A stretch of 64,000 nucleotides of DNA from Caballeronia insecticola. Lineage in GTDB: Bacteria > Pseudomonadota > Gammaproteobacteria > Burkholderiales > Burkholderiaceae. The notes under the pieces were generated by a model that saw only the letters and a list, made by a program, of their open reading frames with translations, did not search any database and was not told the origin of the DNA. Every line of letters begins with the position of its first letter. The first letter of the stretch is position 1. Shown here one piece after another: positions 16,444 through 26,740 of the stretch. The translations under genes were made by a program, and so were the position numbers. The DNA lies in the NCBI RefSeq assembly GCF_000402035.1, contig NC_021295.1, forward strand, positions 62,001-126,000, in the 5' to 3' direction.

Positions 16444-17416
16444 CTACGGTTTCAAGATGGCTTTGCCGTTATAGTTCGACGCGACCGCAATAGCCTCCTG
16501 AACCCGATCGAAGCCGAATTCGGCAGTGACGGGCAATGAAAGCGTTCCGTCCGACACCAGCGAGGCCAACTCGTCGAACATGGCCTCGACCTTCTTCGTG
16601 TCGGGCGTCCGGAACCAATTGAAGATCCAGAATCCTCGAATCGACTGGCTCTTGAAAATCAGGAAGGGACTGAACACCTTTGCAGTCTGACCGCTCATCC
16701 CGCTATATATCAGAAGCGTGCCGTACAAGGGCAGACAATCGAGCAGGTTCTGCGTTGCAGAGTCTCCGACGCCATCCAGTGCGAGCGCGATGGGGCGCCT
16801 TGTCAGACTCGATTGCTACGCGTTGTGGCAGGTCCGGTCCGTCGACCAGAGCCACATCCGCGCCCAGCGCCTTCATCTCGGCGATGAGTTCTGGTCGGCG
16901 CACCACGCAGATCGTCCTGACGCCGCGCGCTTTTGCAAGCGGAATGATCGAGCGTCCAACCGATGAGTTGGCCGCGTTACAGATAATCCAGTCGCCGCGA
17001 TTCAGTTCGACGAATTCGGTCAGCAGCAAATAGGCTGTCGCCGGGTTGCAGCCGATCATCGCCAACTGATTGACATCGGCGTTCGGCAGCGGACGTAGAT
17101 AAGGCGCGTTCGTCTTGAGTCGTTCGACCCACGACGGGGCAAAAGGCGGAGTGACTACGCGGTCACCTTCCTTGAGACGTTTGACGTCCCGGCCCACCGC
17201 TGAGACCCGACCGACCCCTTGAATGCCGAGAGCATGGGGAAGCGAAGGGAGGTTGCCGTAGACGCCGGCAATCATGTAGAGATCCGACGGTTCGACGGGA
17301 GCCGCCTCAACGTCAATCACGATTTCGTCCGGAGCAGGCGCCCCGACATCCGGCACGTCGACAAGCTTCACCACTTCGGCGGGCTCGCCATAGGCGGTGA
17401 GATGGATGGCTTTCAT
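16444..17416 (-). pseudogene. MDR oxidoreductase (2-enoyl thioester reductase-like), frameshifted
   Basis: The N-terminal 200 residues (17416 to about 16795) are an MDR protein beginning MKAIHLTAYGEP, with EAAPVEPSDLYMIAGVYG, LGIQGVGRVSAVG and WIICNAANSSVGRSIIPLAK (cofactor domain). These are features of the trans-2-enoyl-CoA reductase and quinone reductase branch. At the run of four G at 16792-16795 the frame shifts by one. The other frame then reads IALALDGVGDSATQNLLDCL and LYGTLLIYSGMSGQTAKVF on to the normal C-terminus at 16444. One base removed from the run would restore a protein of about 323 aa. Either the gene is inactive or the run is a sequencing error. Confidence 0.85.
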
Positions 17417-17790
17417 GGTGAAGCTCCTGTCCCTATCGACGAAATGCCGCGGCCTCGACGGCTTACGAACGAGGACCGCATGGCGGACGACAGCCTCACG
17501 ATTACGTCACAAAGCGAAGCCGCTTGCAATTGGACCAAAGTATCGGTTTCGCAATCGTGGCACGCCCGACGTCACAAGCGCCGTCTGCCGGATCCAGGAA
17601 GTGCCGTTCAGGCTCGGTCACAAGACAAACGTAGATCAAGAATACCCTATTCTGGAGTGTGAATATAATCGACAATGCACATGCCCCGATAGAGCTGAAC
17701 GTCAGGCACTTGTAAGCGGCTTTACGTGCCAACCAGGAACGCTTGCGCGGACCGCTTTTCGTTACCTAACCCCGGACCATAATCAGACGG
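17417..17790. other. Divergent intergenic region
   Basis: The 374 bases between the broken oxidoreductase (minus) and the MFS gene (plus) probably hold both promoters. A short palindrome GAATA-CCC-TATTC lies at 17640-17652, and AT-rich sequence suited to a promoter follows at about 17650-17675. No gene is seen. Confidence 0.45.
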
Positions 17791-19029
17791 ATGACTTCCC
17801 TCCAACTCCGCACGTTTGCCGTATTCACACTAGGCTACTTTTTCTCGTATCTGTTTCGAGGCGTGAATCTCGGATTCGCTCCATTTCTTCTCAGCGACGT
17901 GAAGCTGACGGCGACCGACCTTGGCGTGCTGACTAGCGTCTACTTCCTTGGATTCGCCGGGGCCCAGATTCCGGGTGGCGTCCTCCTCGACCGCTTCGGC
18001 CCTCGACGCGTAACCGCCTACGTACTGCTGGTGGCGGGCTTCGGGTCTCTGATCTTCGGAATCTCGCAAAGCCTCATGTCCCTGATGATCGCCAGATTCC
18101 TGATAGGCGTGGGTTCGTCGGTGTGTCTTGGCGGCGCTTTCAAGGCTACCGCTCAACATTTCTCGAGCGCGCGACTGACGCTGATGAACGGCCTTGTGAT
18201 GGCGATCGGCGCCCTTGGAGGCGTTGTCATTGGAGCGCCCCTGGCCTGGCTTCTGACCTTGGCGTCGTGGAGGACGTTGAGCTTCTGGATCGCTGCTGCC
18301 ACGGTCTGTGTTTCCGCAATCATTCTGTTGGCCGGCCCCGGGTCTGAACGGAGTGGCGCAAGGGTGGGAATGCTCGAACAATTTCGAGGCACCTGGCACG
18401 TCCTTGGAAGCCTCAAGTTCTGGCACACCGCGACACTATCCGCGATGACGCTTGCCGTCTTTTTCACCATGCAATCCTTGTGGGTGAGCCCATTTCTCCG
18501 CGATGTCGTTCCGCAAGGCGCGGAGCACGACAGTGCGCGAGTCGCGACACTTGTATCGGTGCTCGGTGCGGGCTTCATTGTTGGCAATATCGGCTTCGGA
18601 GCGTTGGCTGAATCGCTGAAGCGGCGCGGGATCAGCGTGCGCTGGTTCTCCGGCGTGACGATGTTGCTCTTCATCATCGTCCAGATTCTGCTGACCCTTC
18701 GTGTCGCGCTTCCCGAGACTTTCATATGGGCGGCGTATGGCGCGCTTGGCGGAACGGGCGTTCTGACTTACTCGGTCCTGGCTGATATGTTTCCCTCCCA
18801 TTTGATCGGCAGAGTCAATACCACGTTCAATCTGGTGCTTTTCGCCACGGTGTTCGTCGCCCAGGCGGCGATCGGTCTGGCGCTCGGCCGTTGGTCGCTG
18901 GATGGCGGCCGTTGGCCGGAGGTCGCTCATCAGGCGATCTGGACCGTTTTGATCGTCGTTCAGAGCGCGGCAGCCCTGTGGTACTTCGCGCCGTTGCGAT
19001 CGTCACGCCGCGATACCGCTGTTCTTTGA
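17791..19029 (+). CDS. MFS transporter
   Basis: This 412-aa major facilitator has about twelve membrane segments. The N-terminus TLGYFFSYLFRGVNLGFAPF and the loop GGVLLDRFGPRRV (a good GxxxDRxGRR signature) place it among MFS sugar-phosphate or anion:cation-type symporters and related carriers. An inner-membrane uptake or exchange role is expected, with unknown substrate. The start ATG 17791 gives a short N-terminal tail; upstream of it is only a weak ribosome site. It stands alone between a divergent broken gene and the hybrid kinase. Confidence 0.85.
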   Translation: MTSLQLRTFAVFTLGYFFSYLFRGVNLGFAPFLLSDVKLTATDLGVLTSVYFLGFAGAQIPGGVLLDRFGPRRVTAYVLLVAGFGSLIFGISQSLMSLMIARFLIGVGSSVCLGGAFKATAQHFSSARLTLMNGLVMAIGALGGVVIGAPLAWLLTLASWRTLSFWIAAATVCVSAIILLAGPGSERSGARVGMLEQFRGTWHVLGSLKFWHTATLSAMTLAVFFTMQSLWVSPFLRDVVPQGAEHDSARVATLVSVLGAGFIVGNIGFGALAESLKRRGISVRWFSGVTMLLFIIVQILLTLRVALPETFIWAAYGALGGTGVLTYSVLADMFPSHLIGRVNTTFNLVLFATVFVAQAAIGLALGRWSLDGGRWPEVAHQAIWTVLIVVQSAAALWYFAPLRSSRRDTAVL

Positions 19030-19557
19030 TCGGGATCGAAGGAATACTTCGTTTCGGCCATCATGGATTGGCTCGTTGCTGGTCGGTCGCCTGTCACCCC
19101 GGACGCGGACGGGGTGTTGAATCTCCATACTGGCCCGCATTTCCGCTGACGCCAAAATGTCAGAGCCACACAGGCCCTGAAGCATATTTCGGAAAATTGC
19201 TGCCTTTGGTGTCGGACTTCCGTCATTCTAATTTCCGCCATGTCGGCCTTCAGCGGCTCTGCTTTCCAAAGCAATTAGCGATATTTCGGGCGTGAAGGAT
19301 TTGCTGAAATCGTAATCGGGAAATCGATGACATCGATTTGATCGTTTGTTCGCTACTCCCAGCATGTGGGCAAGCGATATCGACGAATCGTTTCTCGAAG
19401 ATATTCATCGCTGTGCAAGCCAGCAACGCATGCTTGTCCGTACTCGTGCTAAGTTAGTATTTTCCGCGCCAGGCCTCGGTGCTTCGTGCGTGACTGCTTT
19501 CGGCAGATGTTCATGACGAACCTTCGCATTTGCTAACGAGTTTCGGGGGGTGCTCTC
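19030..19557. other. Intergenic region upstream of the hybrid kinase
   Basis: This is a region of 528 bases without a convincing gene. A 49-codon frame starting at ATG 19363 has no ribosome site and no recognisable motif. The region probably contains the promoter of the kinase gene at 19558; I cannot identify a clear -35/-10 pair. Confidence 0.45.
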
Positions 19558-22500
19558 ATGGGTAGCAACCTCGAAGTCCTGACCCAAGACGGCGACCATG
19601 TATTTTTCCGAACGGAGCGTGAGTCTGCCGGCGGGCGCCTGACGACCGTTTTGGGCATGCGTCCGGCGAGAGAGCCACCCACCGCTCACATTCTCAAGCG
19701 GATGTCGCATGAGTTTGGTTTGAGAGATTCGCTTGATCGCTCCTGGGCCGTGATGCCGCTCGAACTGGCCTGGCAAGGCGAAGCAACCACGCTTTTCTTT
19801 GAGGATTTCAGCGGTAAGCCTCTCGATAATCTCCTCGTTAAGCCCTTTAAGCCTGATCATTTTCTTGAAGTTGCGATCGGCATTGCATCGGCGGTCAGCA
19901 AACTTCACCAGTCCGGTCTCGTTCACAAGGACCTCAAACCTGCGCATATTCTCGTCAACACAACCGACAAGTCGGTTCGGCTAAGAGGTCTCGGACTCGC
20001 GACGCTCAATCCGCGGGAGCGTCAGCCGTTCGTGCCTCCAGAGACGATCGACGGAACGCTCGCCTATATGGCGCCCGAGCAAACGGGCCACATGAACCGT
20101 TCTGTCGATACGCGCAGCGATCTTTATTCCTTGGGCATCGTGTTCTATCAGATGCTTACGGGTGTGCTGCCATTCGCAGCAGACGAGCCGATGGAATGGG
20201 TGCATTGTCACGTTGCGCGTAATCCGATTCCTCTTGAGAAGCATATCGACGTGCCGTCTCAAATCGCGCGCATTGTGCAGAAGCTGCTCGCCAAGGCGGC
20301 AGAGGACCGGTATCAGACCGCGGCCGGTCTCGAGCGCGATCTCCGACGCTGCCACGTGGGTGCTTACTCGCCATTCGACATCGAAACGTTTCCGCTAGGT
20401 GCGCGAGATACGCCGAGCCGGCTATTCATCCCGGAAAAACTCTACGGAAGAGAAACCGACCTCCGCACGCTGCATGCCGCCTTCGATCATGTCGTGTCGG
20501 CCGGTTCGCCGAAGCTCGTGCTGGTCTCCGGATACTCGGGAATTGGTAAGTCGTCGGTCGTCAATGAGCTGCACAAATCGCTCGTGCCGCCGCGGGGATT
20601 GTTCGCATCGGGCAAGTTCGACGAGTACAAACGCGGCATCCCGTACGCCACGATCGCGCAGGCGCTTCAAAGCCTGATTTCGCAATTGCTCGGCAAGAGC
20701 GACGATGAAATGTCGCGATGGCGCACCGCGCTTCAGGACGCCGTCGGCCAGAATGGGCAACTGATGACGACGATCGTGCCAAACCTGGCCGTCATCATGG
20801 GTGAACAGCCCGTGCCGCCTGAGGTGCCATCGCAAGATCAGCAGGCCCGGTTCCAGATGGTGCTGCGCCGCTTTCTCGGCGTCTTCGCCCGGCCCGAGCA
20901 TCCGCTCACGCTCTTTCTCGACGATCTCCAGTGGCTCGATACCGGTACGCTCGATCTCATCGAACATCTGATCACGCATGCGGACGTACGTCATCTGCTG
21001 ATCGTCGGGGCCTATCGCGACAACGAGGTCGGGCCGGGGCATCCGCTCGAGACACGATTGGCCCGTCTGCGCCGCCTCGGCGATGGCGTGAAAGAGATCG
21101 AGCTCGCGCCGCTGCGCAAGGTCGATATCACACGTCTGCTCATGGACACGCTGCACATGCCATCGGGCGCGGTTGCGTCGCTGGCGGCGTTGATTTTCGA
21201 AAAGACGGCGGGGAATCCGTTCTTTTCGATTCAGTTCGTCACGGCGCTCGCGGAGCAGGGGCTGCTGGCGTTCGACGCTGACACGTCGATCTGGAAGTGG
21301 GATCTTCCGGGGCTCCGCGGTCAGGGTTTCACCGACAACGTCGCGGACCTCATGGCCGCCAAACTCAGGAGATTGCCACTGGCGACCCGCCGTGCGCTCG
21401 GTGAGCTGGCCTGTCTGGGGAGCGTGGTATCCACGCTGGACTTCGCTCTTACACAGTCGCAGCCGGAGACCGATTGGCGCGCGGCGCTCTCGGTGGCGGT
21501 GCGGGCGGGACTGCTGCACGAATCTCCCGAAACATATACCTTTCTCCACGATCGTATTCGAGAAGCCGCATATGCACTCATTCCTGAGGACGCGCGAGCG
21601 TCGACGCATCTGACGATGGGGCGGGCATTGGCAACCCGCGCGACGGCCGAGTCGCTGAGGGAAAGCATCTTCGAAATCGTGAACCAGTTCGGGCACGGCG
21701 TGCAGTTGATCAGCGAGCCATCCGAGCGCGAGCAGGTCGCGCGCCTGGAGCTGATTGCAGGCGATCGGGCAAAGGCGTCCGCTGCCTATGAGACCGCCGC
21801 GCAGTATTACGCGACGGGTCGCGCCCTGCTGCCAGAGCGTGCCTGGGAAAACTGCTACCCGCTTGTATTCGATCTCGAACTCAACGAGGCGGAGAGCCTG
21901 TATCTCGCCGGCGAGATGAGTCTGGCGGAGACGAAACTGGCCGCTCTCGTACCGCGCGCGCGAACGCTCGTCGATGCCGCCGCGGTCGCGTGCGCGCGCA
22001 TCAACCTCTTCACCATCCTCGATCAAAGCGGTCACGCGGTCGCGGCTGGTCTGGAATACTTGCGTCAGACGGGTGAAAACTGGTCGTCGGCGCCCACCGC
22101 GGACGACGTGGCGAACGCATACGGCGATATCTGGAAACAGATCGAACAGCAACCGATAGAAGCGCTATCGGGGCTACCCTTCATGCAAAGCGAGGAACGT
22201 AGCGCAACGATGAATGTGCTGACGGTCCTCACGACGCCTGCCCTGTTCACGAACTCGAATCTGTTCCGGCTGACGGTCGTGCGCATGGCCACCCTGAGTT
22301 TCGCCTATGGCAACACGCATGGATCTTCGCTTGCCTATGCCTGGCTGGGCAGCATTCTCGGCTCGTACTTCAATGACTATCAGGCGGGTTTTCGCTTCGG
22401 CGCTCTCGGTCTGAATCTGGTCGACCGCCTTGGGCTCGACCGATTCCGCGCCCGCGTCTATCTCGTGTTCGGGGTGCACATCGCCCACTGGTCGCGTCCG

Positions 22501-25071
22501 CTCGATCTCTCCCTGGGCTATATCAGGCAGGCATTCGATGCCGCGATGCGCACAGGCGATATCTCTTTTGCCAGTTACGCCTGTGCCGACAGCCTGGCAC
22601 ATCGGATTGCCCGGAGTGATGCTCTTGAAGAAGTGGAGCAGGAGGCAGAGCGCAATCTGGAGTTCGCGCGAAGGGCACAGTTCGGCTTTATCGTCGACGT
22701 CATTCACGCACAACGTGCCCTTGTCCGATTTCTACGCGGATCGGCCAAGGATGCGCGCATGATCGAAGCGGAGTTCAACGAAAGCGGGTTCGAGCAACGC
22801 GCAAAGGATCAGCCTCAGCTCGCGTTGCCTGCGTGCTATTACTGGATACGTCGTCTTCAGGGCAGTGTCTTCGCCGGCGATATCCCGTCAGCGATTCGCT
22901 CCATCAGAAGGATACGACCTGTTCTATGGACTACGCCGACTCAGTTCGAACACGCCGAATATTATTTTTATGGCGCGCTGGCGTGGGCGATGCGATGCGA
23001 GCAAGTCGCGCCAGACCGGGCCCGGCGTTGCGTTGCCCGACTTCTGGCTCACCATGCTCAACTGCTCCGCTGGGTGGAGCATTGTCCGACGACCTTCGCC
23101 AGCCGGGTCGCCCTCACCACAGCCGAGATTGCCCGCGCGCAAGGCCGCGGGCTGGATGTGCTGCAACTTTACGAAGAAGCCATTGCGCGCGCTGGTCGTG
23201 ACCGCCTTCTTTATGTAGAGGCGCTGGCGTACGAACGTGCTGCCGGATTCTGCCTGAAGCAAGGCTTGCACACCGTGGCACAGGCGTATCTGCACAGCGC
23301 GACGGAGTGTTATCTGCGCTGGGGCGCGCACGGGAAGGCCCGCCAGTTGCTCGAGCACGTGATCCGCAGGCCCGACGGACTCGCAATGCACGACTCGACC
23401 AGTACCATCCAGACGTCGATCGAGCATCTGGATCTGGCGACGGTGCTGAAAGTCTCGCAGGCCGTGTCGCGGGAAATGATATCCGGACGACTGATCGACG
23501 TGCTCTTGCGAACCGTGATGGAGCGAGCGGGAGCAGAGCGGAGCGTTCTCGTCCTGGAGCAGGGCCAGGAGCAGCGGATTGTCGCGGACGCGACGATCGA
23601 CAATGGCAGGGTGCGCATCAATCAGAATGACAGGCCAGTGACGTCGAAGGAACTGCCTCTCAGCGTGCTGCTCACGGTAACCCGACTGCGCGAGACGATG
23701 GTCGTGCGTGACGCGCGGGCCGACCTGTCGCTCGCCGGCGATCCCTATCTGCGCGACAGCGGCAGTCGCTCCATACTCTGCTTGCCCATGATCAACCAGG
23801 GAAAGCTGCTGGGTTTTCTATATCTGGAAAACAATCACGTCCAGGATATATTCACGTCTGCGCAGATCGGCATCCTGCGGTTTCTCGCCTCGCAGGCGGC
23901 AGTGGCCCTGGATAACAGCCGCCTTTATCTGGACCTGGCCAGGCGTGAGGCAAAGATCAGAAGGCTGGTGGACGCGAACATCGTTGGGGTCACGTTCTGG
24001 CACCGGGATGGGCTCATCATCGACGCGAACGATGCGTTTCTCAGGATCGTGGGATACGACCGCGACGATCTTTGCGCTGGTCGATTGAATTGGCAGACCC
24101 TGACACCGGATCAACATGTCGAGCACATCGGTGCCTGGACAACGGCCGGTTCGGCAGACAGCGGACAAGCGGGTGCGTACGAAAAGGAATACATCCGCAA
24201 GGATGGAAGCCGGGCGCCCGTGCTGGTTGTGTTCGCCGGGGCGAAAGAGGAATCCGATGAAGGGATTTCATTCGTGCTGGATCTGACCGACCGCAAACGT
24301 AACGAAGAGGCGTTGCGGATGATGCGCATCGGTCTTGAGCATGGCAATCGCGTCGCCATGATGGGACAGCTTGCGGCGTCGGTGGCGCATGAGGTCAAGC
24401 AGCCGATGACGGGTCTCATGAATAACGCAAATCTCCTGCTGCGTCAGCTGGAGCATGAGAATCCCGAACTTTCAAAGCTGCGGAAAACCGCTTCGCGAAT
24501 CGTGAGAGACACACGACGCGCGAGCGATGTCATCGATCGCACGAGTGCACTTGTTCACAAGACGACGCCTCCAAAAGAACTACTGGATTTGAATGACGTG
24601 ATTCGCGTCGTCACGAGGTTCGTCCGCGCGGAGGCAATCAGACAATCCATACAACTGAATCTGCACCTCGCGGATCCGCTGCCGGGCGTGTACGGAGATC
24701 GAATTCAGCTGCAGCAGTTGGTCTTGAACTTGATGATGAACAGCATTGAGGCGGTGTCGAACATCGTCGGGCGGGTACGTACACTGTGGATCGAAAGCCG
24801 TGTCGACCGAGCCGGGTTTGTCTGCGGCGTGGTACGTGACAACGGGCCCGGAATTCCAGTCGAAGACATGGAGCCTATATTCGATGCCTTTCATACGAGC
24901 AAGGCGAGCGGTATGGGAATGGGACTTGCGATTTGTCGATCGATCGTCGAAGCGCATGGAGGCCACCTGACTGCCGGCTCGAATGCATGGGTTGAATCGG
25001 GCGCTCAATCAAGTGAGCTGTGCGGCGCCGTTTTTTGCTTTAGCTTGCCGCCCGCGACGCGCGAAACCTAG
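19558..25071 (+). CDS. Hybrid Ser/Thr kinase-like / AAA ATPase / GAF-PAS sensor histidine kinase, 1837 aa
   Basis: Domain order: a protein-kinase-like domain (about 10-280), an AAA/STAND ATPase (about 295-560; Walker A SGYSGIGKSS near 323-332, Walker B LTLFLDDLQWLD near 450-461), a long helical TPR-like region (about 620-1280), GAF (about 1290-1460), PAS (about 1465-1590), HisKA with His1611 in SVAHEVKQP, and HATPase_c (N box near 1725, DNGPGIP near 1760, GMGMGLAI near 1787). The kinase-like domain keeps VHKDLKP, but the catalytic-loop Asn is His (KPAHIL) and the DFG triad is GLG, so both Mg-binding side chains are lost. There is no signal peptide and no membrane segment, so it should be a cytosolic sensor. 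No response regulator is adjacent, so the phosphoryl acceptor must be elsewhere. A large family of such hybrids is known in bacteria; no ligand is known here. Confidence 0.9.
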   Translation: MGSNLEVLTQDGDHVFFRTERESAGGRLTTVLGMRPAREPPTAHILKRMSHEFGLRDSLDRSWAVMPLELAWQGEATTLFFEDFSGKPLDNLLVKPFKPDHFLEVAIGIASAVSKLHQSGLVHKDLKPAHILVNTTDKSVRLRGLGLATLNPRERQPFVPPETIDGTLAYMAPEQTGHMNRSVDTRSDLYSLGIVFYQMLTGVLPFAADEPMEWVHCHVARNPIPLEKHIDVPSQIARIVQKLLAKAAEDRYQTAAGLERDLRRCHVGAYSPFDIETFPLGARDTPSRLFIPEKLYGRETDLRTLHAAFDHVVSAGSPKLVLVSGYSGIGKSSVVNELHKSLVPPRGLFASGKFDEYKRGIPYATIAQALQSLISQLLGKSDDEMSRWRTALQDAVGQNGQLMTTIVPNLAVIMGEQPVPPEVPSQDQQARFQMVLRRFLGVFARPEHPLTLFLDDLQWLDTGTLDLIEHLITHADVRHLLIVGAYRDNEVGPGHPLETRLARLRRLGDGVKEIELAPLRKVDITRLLMDTLHMPSGAVASLAALIFEKTAGNPFFSIQFVTALAEQGLLAFDADTSIWKWDLPGLRGQGFTDNVADLMAAKLRRLPLATRRALGELACLGSVVSTLDFALTQSQPETDWRAALSVAVRAGLLHESPETYTFLHDRIREAAYALIPEDARASTHLTMGRALATRATAESLRESIFEIVNQFGHGVQLISEPSEREQVARLELIAGDRAKASAAYETAAQYYATGRALLPERAWENCYPLVFDLELNEAESLYLAGEMSLAETKLAALVPRARTLVDAAAVACARINLFTILDQSGHAVAAGLEYLRQTGENWSSAPTADDVANAYGDIWKQIEQQPIEALSGLPFMQSEERSATMNVLTVLTTPALFTNSNLFRLTVVRMATLSFAYGNTHGSSLAYAWLGSILGSYFNDYQAGFRFGALGLNLVDRLGLDRFRARVYLVFGVHIAHWSRPLDLSLGYIRQAFDAAMRTGDISFASYACADSLAHRIARSDALEEVEQEAERNLEFARRAQFGFIVDVIHAQRALVRFLRGSAKDARMIEAEFNESGFEQRAKDQPQLALPACYYWIRRLQGSVFAGDIPSAIRSIRRIRPVLWTTPTQFEHAEYYFYGALAWAMRCEQVAPDRARRCVARLLAHHAQLLRWVEHCPTTFASRVALTTAEIARAQGRGLDVLQLYEEAIARAGRDRLLYVEALAYERAAGFCLKQGLHTVAQAYLHSATECYLRWGAHGKARQLLEHVIRRPDGLAMHDSTSTIQTSIEHLDLATVLKVSQAVSREMISGRLIDVLLRTVMERAGAERSVLVLEQGQEQRIVADATIDNGRVRINQNDRPVTSKELPLSVLLTVTRLRETMVVRDARADLSLAGDPYLRDSGSRSILCLPMINQGKLLGFLYLENNHVQDIFTSAQIGILRFLASQAAVALDNSRLYLDLARREAKIRRLVDANIVGVTFWHRDGLIIDANDAFLRIVGYDRDDLCAGRLNWQTLTPDQHVEHIGAWTTAGSADSGQAGAYEKEYIRKDGSRAPVLVVFAGAKEESDEGISFVLDLTDRKRNEEALRMMRIGLEHGNRVAMMGQLAASVAHEVKQPMTGLMNNANLLLRQLEHENPELSKLRKTASRIVRDTRRASDVIDRTSALVHKTTPPKELLDLNDVIRVVTRFVRAEAIRQSIQLNLHLADPLPGVYGDRIQLQQLVLNLMMNSIEAVSNIVGRVRTLWIESRVDRAGFVCGVVRDNGPGIPVEDMEPIFDAFHTSKASGMGMGLAICRSIVEAHGGHLTAGSNAWVESGAQSSELCGAVFCFSLPPATRET

Positions 25072-25173
25072 TTGATTCAAATGGCGCCTTGGCGGGAATC
25101 GGTTCGGAGCTGCGAAAGAGTTCGCAGATGCGTCCGTCGCGGCATCGTTACTCGTCATATACGCCACCCATAG

Positions 25174-26071
25174 TCAGAGCGCGGACAAGCGAGCCTGGAG
25201 TCGCGGGCGCGCGAAATCGAAAAATGCTCTCAGCTTGAGCGGCACAGGCAATTGTCCGGCATGGACCAGGCTGATGGGAAGCGGTGGCGGTTCGAACGCT
25301 TCCAGCACCAGCTTCAGCTTCCCGTCACTTAAGGCCGCTGCGGCTTGATAGGACAAGACGCGTGTCACGCCGAGCCCGAATGCCGCGGTATCGACCGCGG
25401 ACTCCGCGGTGTTCGTCACGAGGCGTGGACGGATCTGCACCGGATTTTCAAGTTTTCCAGCAGGAAAGTTCCAGGCACGAGTCGATGTGAGTCCCTCGAA
25501 GGCGATGCATGCATGCCCGGTGAGTTCTTCCGGCGTGGCGGGCGTGCCGCGATCCGTCAGATAACCGGGGCTCGCACAGGTAACGAGGCGCACCCAGCCA
25601 ACATTCACGGCCACCAGCGCACTGTCGGGCAGAGATCCGACACGCACTGCCACGTCGATATGTTCATCGAGCAGATGCGTGTTTCGATCCGTCAGAAAGA
25701 GGCGCGCGTCGATCTCGGGATAGTGCACAAGGAAGTCGGCCAGAACCGGAACGACGTGCAGCCGTCCGAAGACGACGGGTGCCGTGATGACGAGCGATCC
25801 TCTCGGTGCCGCGTATTCACCGCTCGCAGCCCGTTCGACTTCTCCGATCTCCTCGAGGATACGGCGACAGGACGCGACGTAAGCCGTGCCTGCCTCGGTC
25901 AGGGAGAGCTGACGTGTGGTCCGGTTCAGCAGACGTGTCTTCAGATGCGCCTCCAGTTCCGCAACCTTGCGGCTGACTGTCGCCAGAGGAATATCGAGCC
26001 GACGATGCGCCCGAGAGGCTGCCTGCGTCCACCACTTCGATCAGGATGGACATCGCGTCCAGTCGATCCAT
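25174..26071 (-). pseudogene. LysR-family regulator, frameshifted in the DNA-binding domain
   Basis: The N-terminal start is at 26071 (MDRLDAMSILIEVVDAGSLS), a typical LysR helix. Near 26018 the frame is lost, and the minus-strand +1 frame carries on with AHRRLDIPLATVSRKVAELE, the recognition helix. It continues through the effector domain (ALVAVNVGWVRLVTCASPGYL, FPAGKLENPVQIRPRLVTN) to the stop at 25174. The sequence at the break is GGCAGCCTCTCGGGCG. Restoring one extra copy of GCAGCCTCTCG there gives a perfect SLSAASRAHRRLD frame, so an 11-bp tandem-copy loss fits. It is divergent from the AhpD-like gene and would have been its natural regulator. Confidence 0.85.
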
Positions 26072-26188
26072 TGTCCTCTCGCTTTTTGGAAGAAAGATGC
26101 CCGATACTAAGGGATTCTCTTTGAATCGTGAACTCCGTAGTATGACCTTCAGTTGCTCGGTGCAACACATTTTCCAAGGAGCTTTATC

Positions 26189-26740
26189 ATGACTTCACGT
26201 ATTCATACCCCCGCAACGATCGCTGACGCGCCGGCCGGATCTCACGACCTGCTGGAAGCGGTCAACAAGCAACTCGGCGTCGTGCCGAATCTGTTTCGCA
26301 TGGTTGGCAATAGTCCGGCGGCGCTTGAAGGCTATCTGAACCTGATGGGCGCTCTCGGCAAAGGTGAACTGCCGGCCCAGACCCGCGAGCGTATCGCACT
26401 GACCGTGGCCGAAATCAACGCATGTGACTACTGCTTGTCGGCGCACACGTATCTCGGGAAGAATGTCGCGAAACTCGACGACGCAGAAATGACCGCGAAT
26501 CGCAATGGCGGTTCGAACGATCCGAAGGCTGCTGCGGCGGTGCGGTTCGCCAAGCAGGTGACGGACGCACGCGGCCGTGTGTCGGATGCCGATCTGAAGG
26601 CTGTCAAGGCCGCAGGCTACAGCGACGGTGCCGTGATCGAGATCGTGCTGAACGTGGCGCTCAACATCTGGACGAACTACGTCAATACGGTTGCCGGCAC
26701 CGAAGTCGACTTCCCGGTCGTGCACCCTCAAAAGGCGTAA
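26189..26740 (+). CDS. AhpD-like / carboxymuconolactone decarboxylase-family peroxidase
   Basis: This 183-aa all-helical protein starts at ATG 26189, with an ideal ribosome site (AAGGAG at 26176-26181). The CMD/AhpD core has the EINACDYCLSAH motif, i.e. Glu, two redox Cys two apart, and His four after the second Cys. This is the proton-relay and disulfide active site of alkylhydroperoxidase-like peroxidases. The N-terminus (LGVVPNLFRMVGNSP) is that of the peroxidase-related-enzyme subgroup. It should detoxify organic peroxides in the cytosol with a thiol donor. The divergent LysR gene upstream is frameshifted, so its regulation may be altered. Confidence 0.9.
   Translation: MTSRIHTPATIADAPAGSHDLLEAVNKQLGVVPNLFRMVGNSPAALEGYLNLMGALGKGELPAQTRERIALTVAEINACDYCLSAHTYLGKNVAKLDDAEMTANRNGGSNDPKAAAAVRFAKQVTDARGRVSDADLKAVKAAGYSDGAVIEIVLNVALNIWTNYVNTVAGTEVDFPVVHPQKA

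Noticed and set aside
19363..19512. 49-codon frame upstream of the hybrid kinase
   Set aside because: No ribosome site, no recognisable motif, and a sequence of this length is expected by chance.
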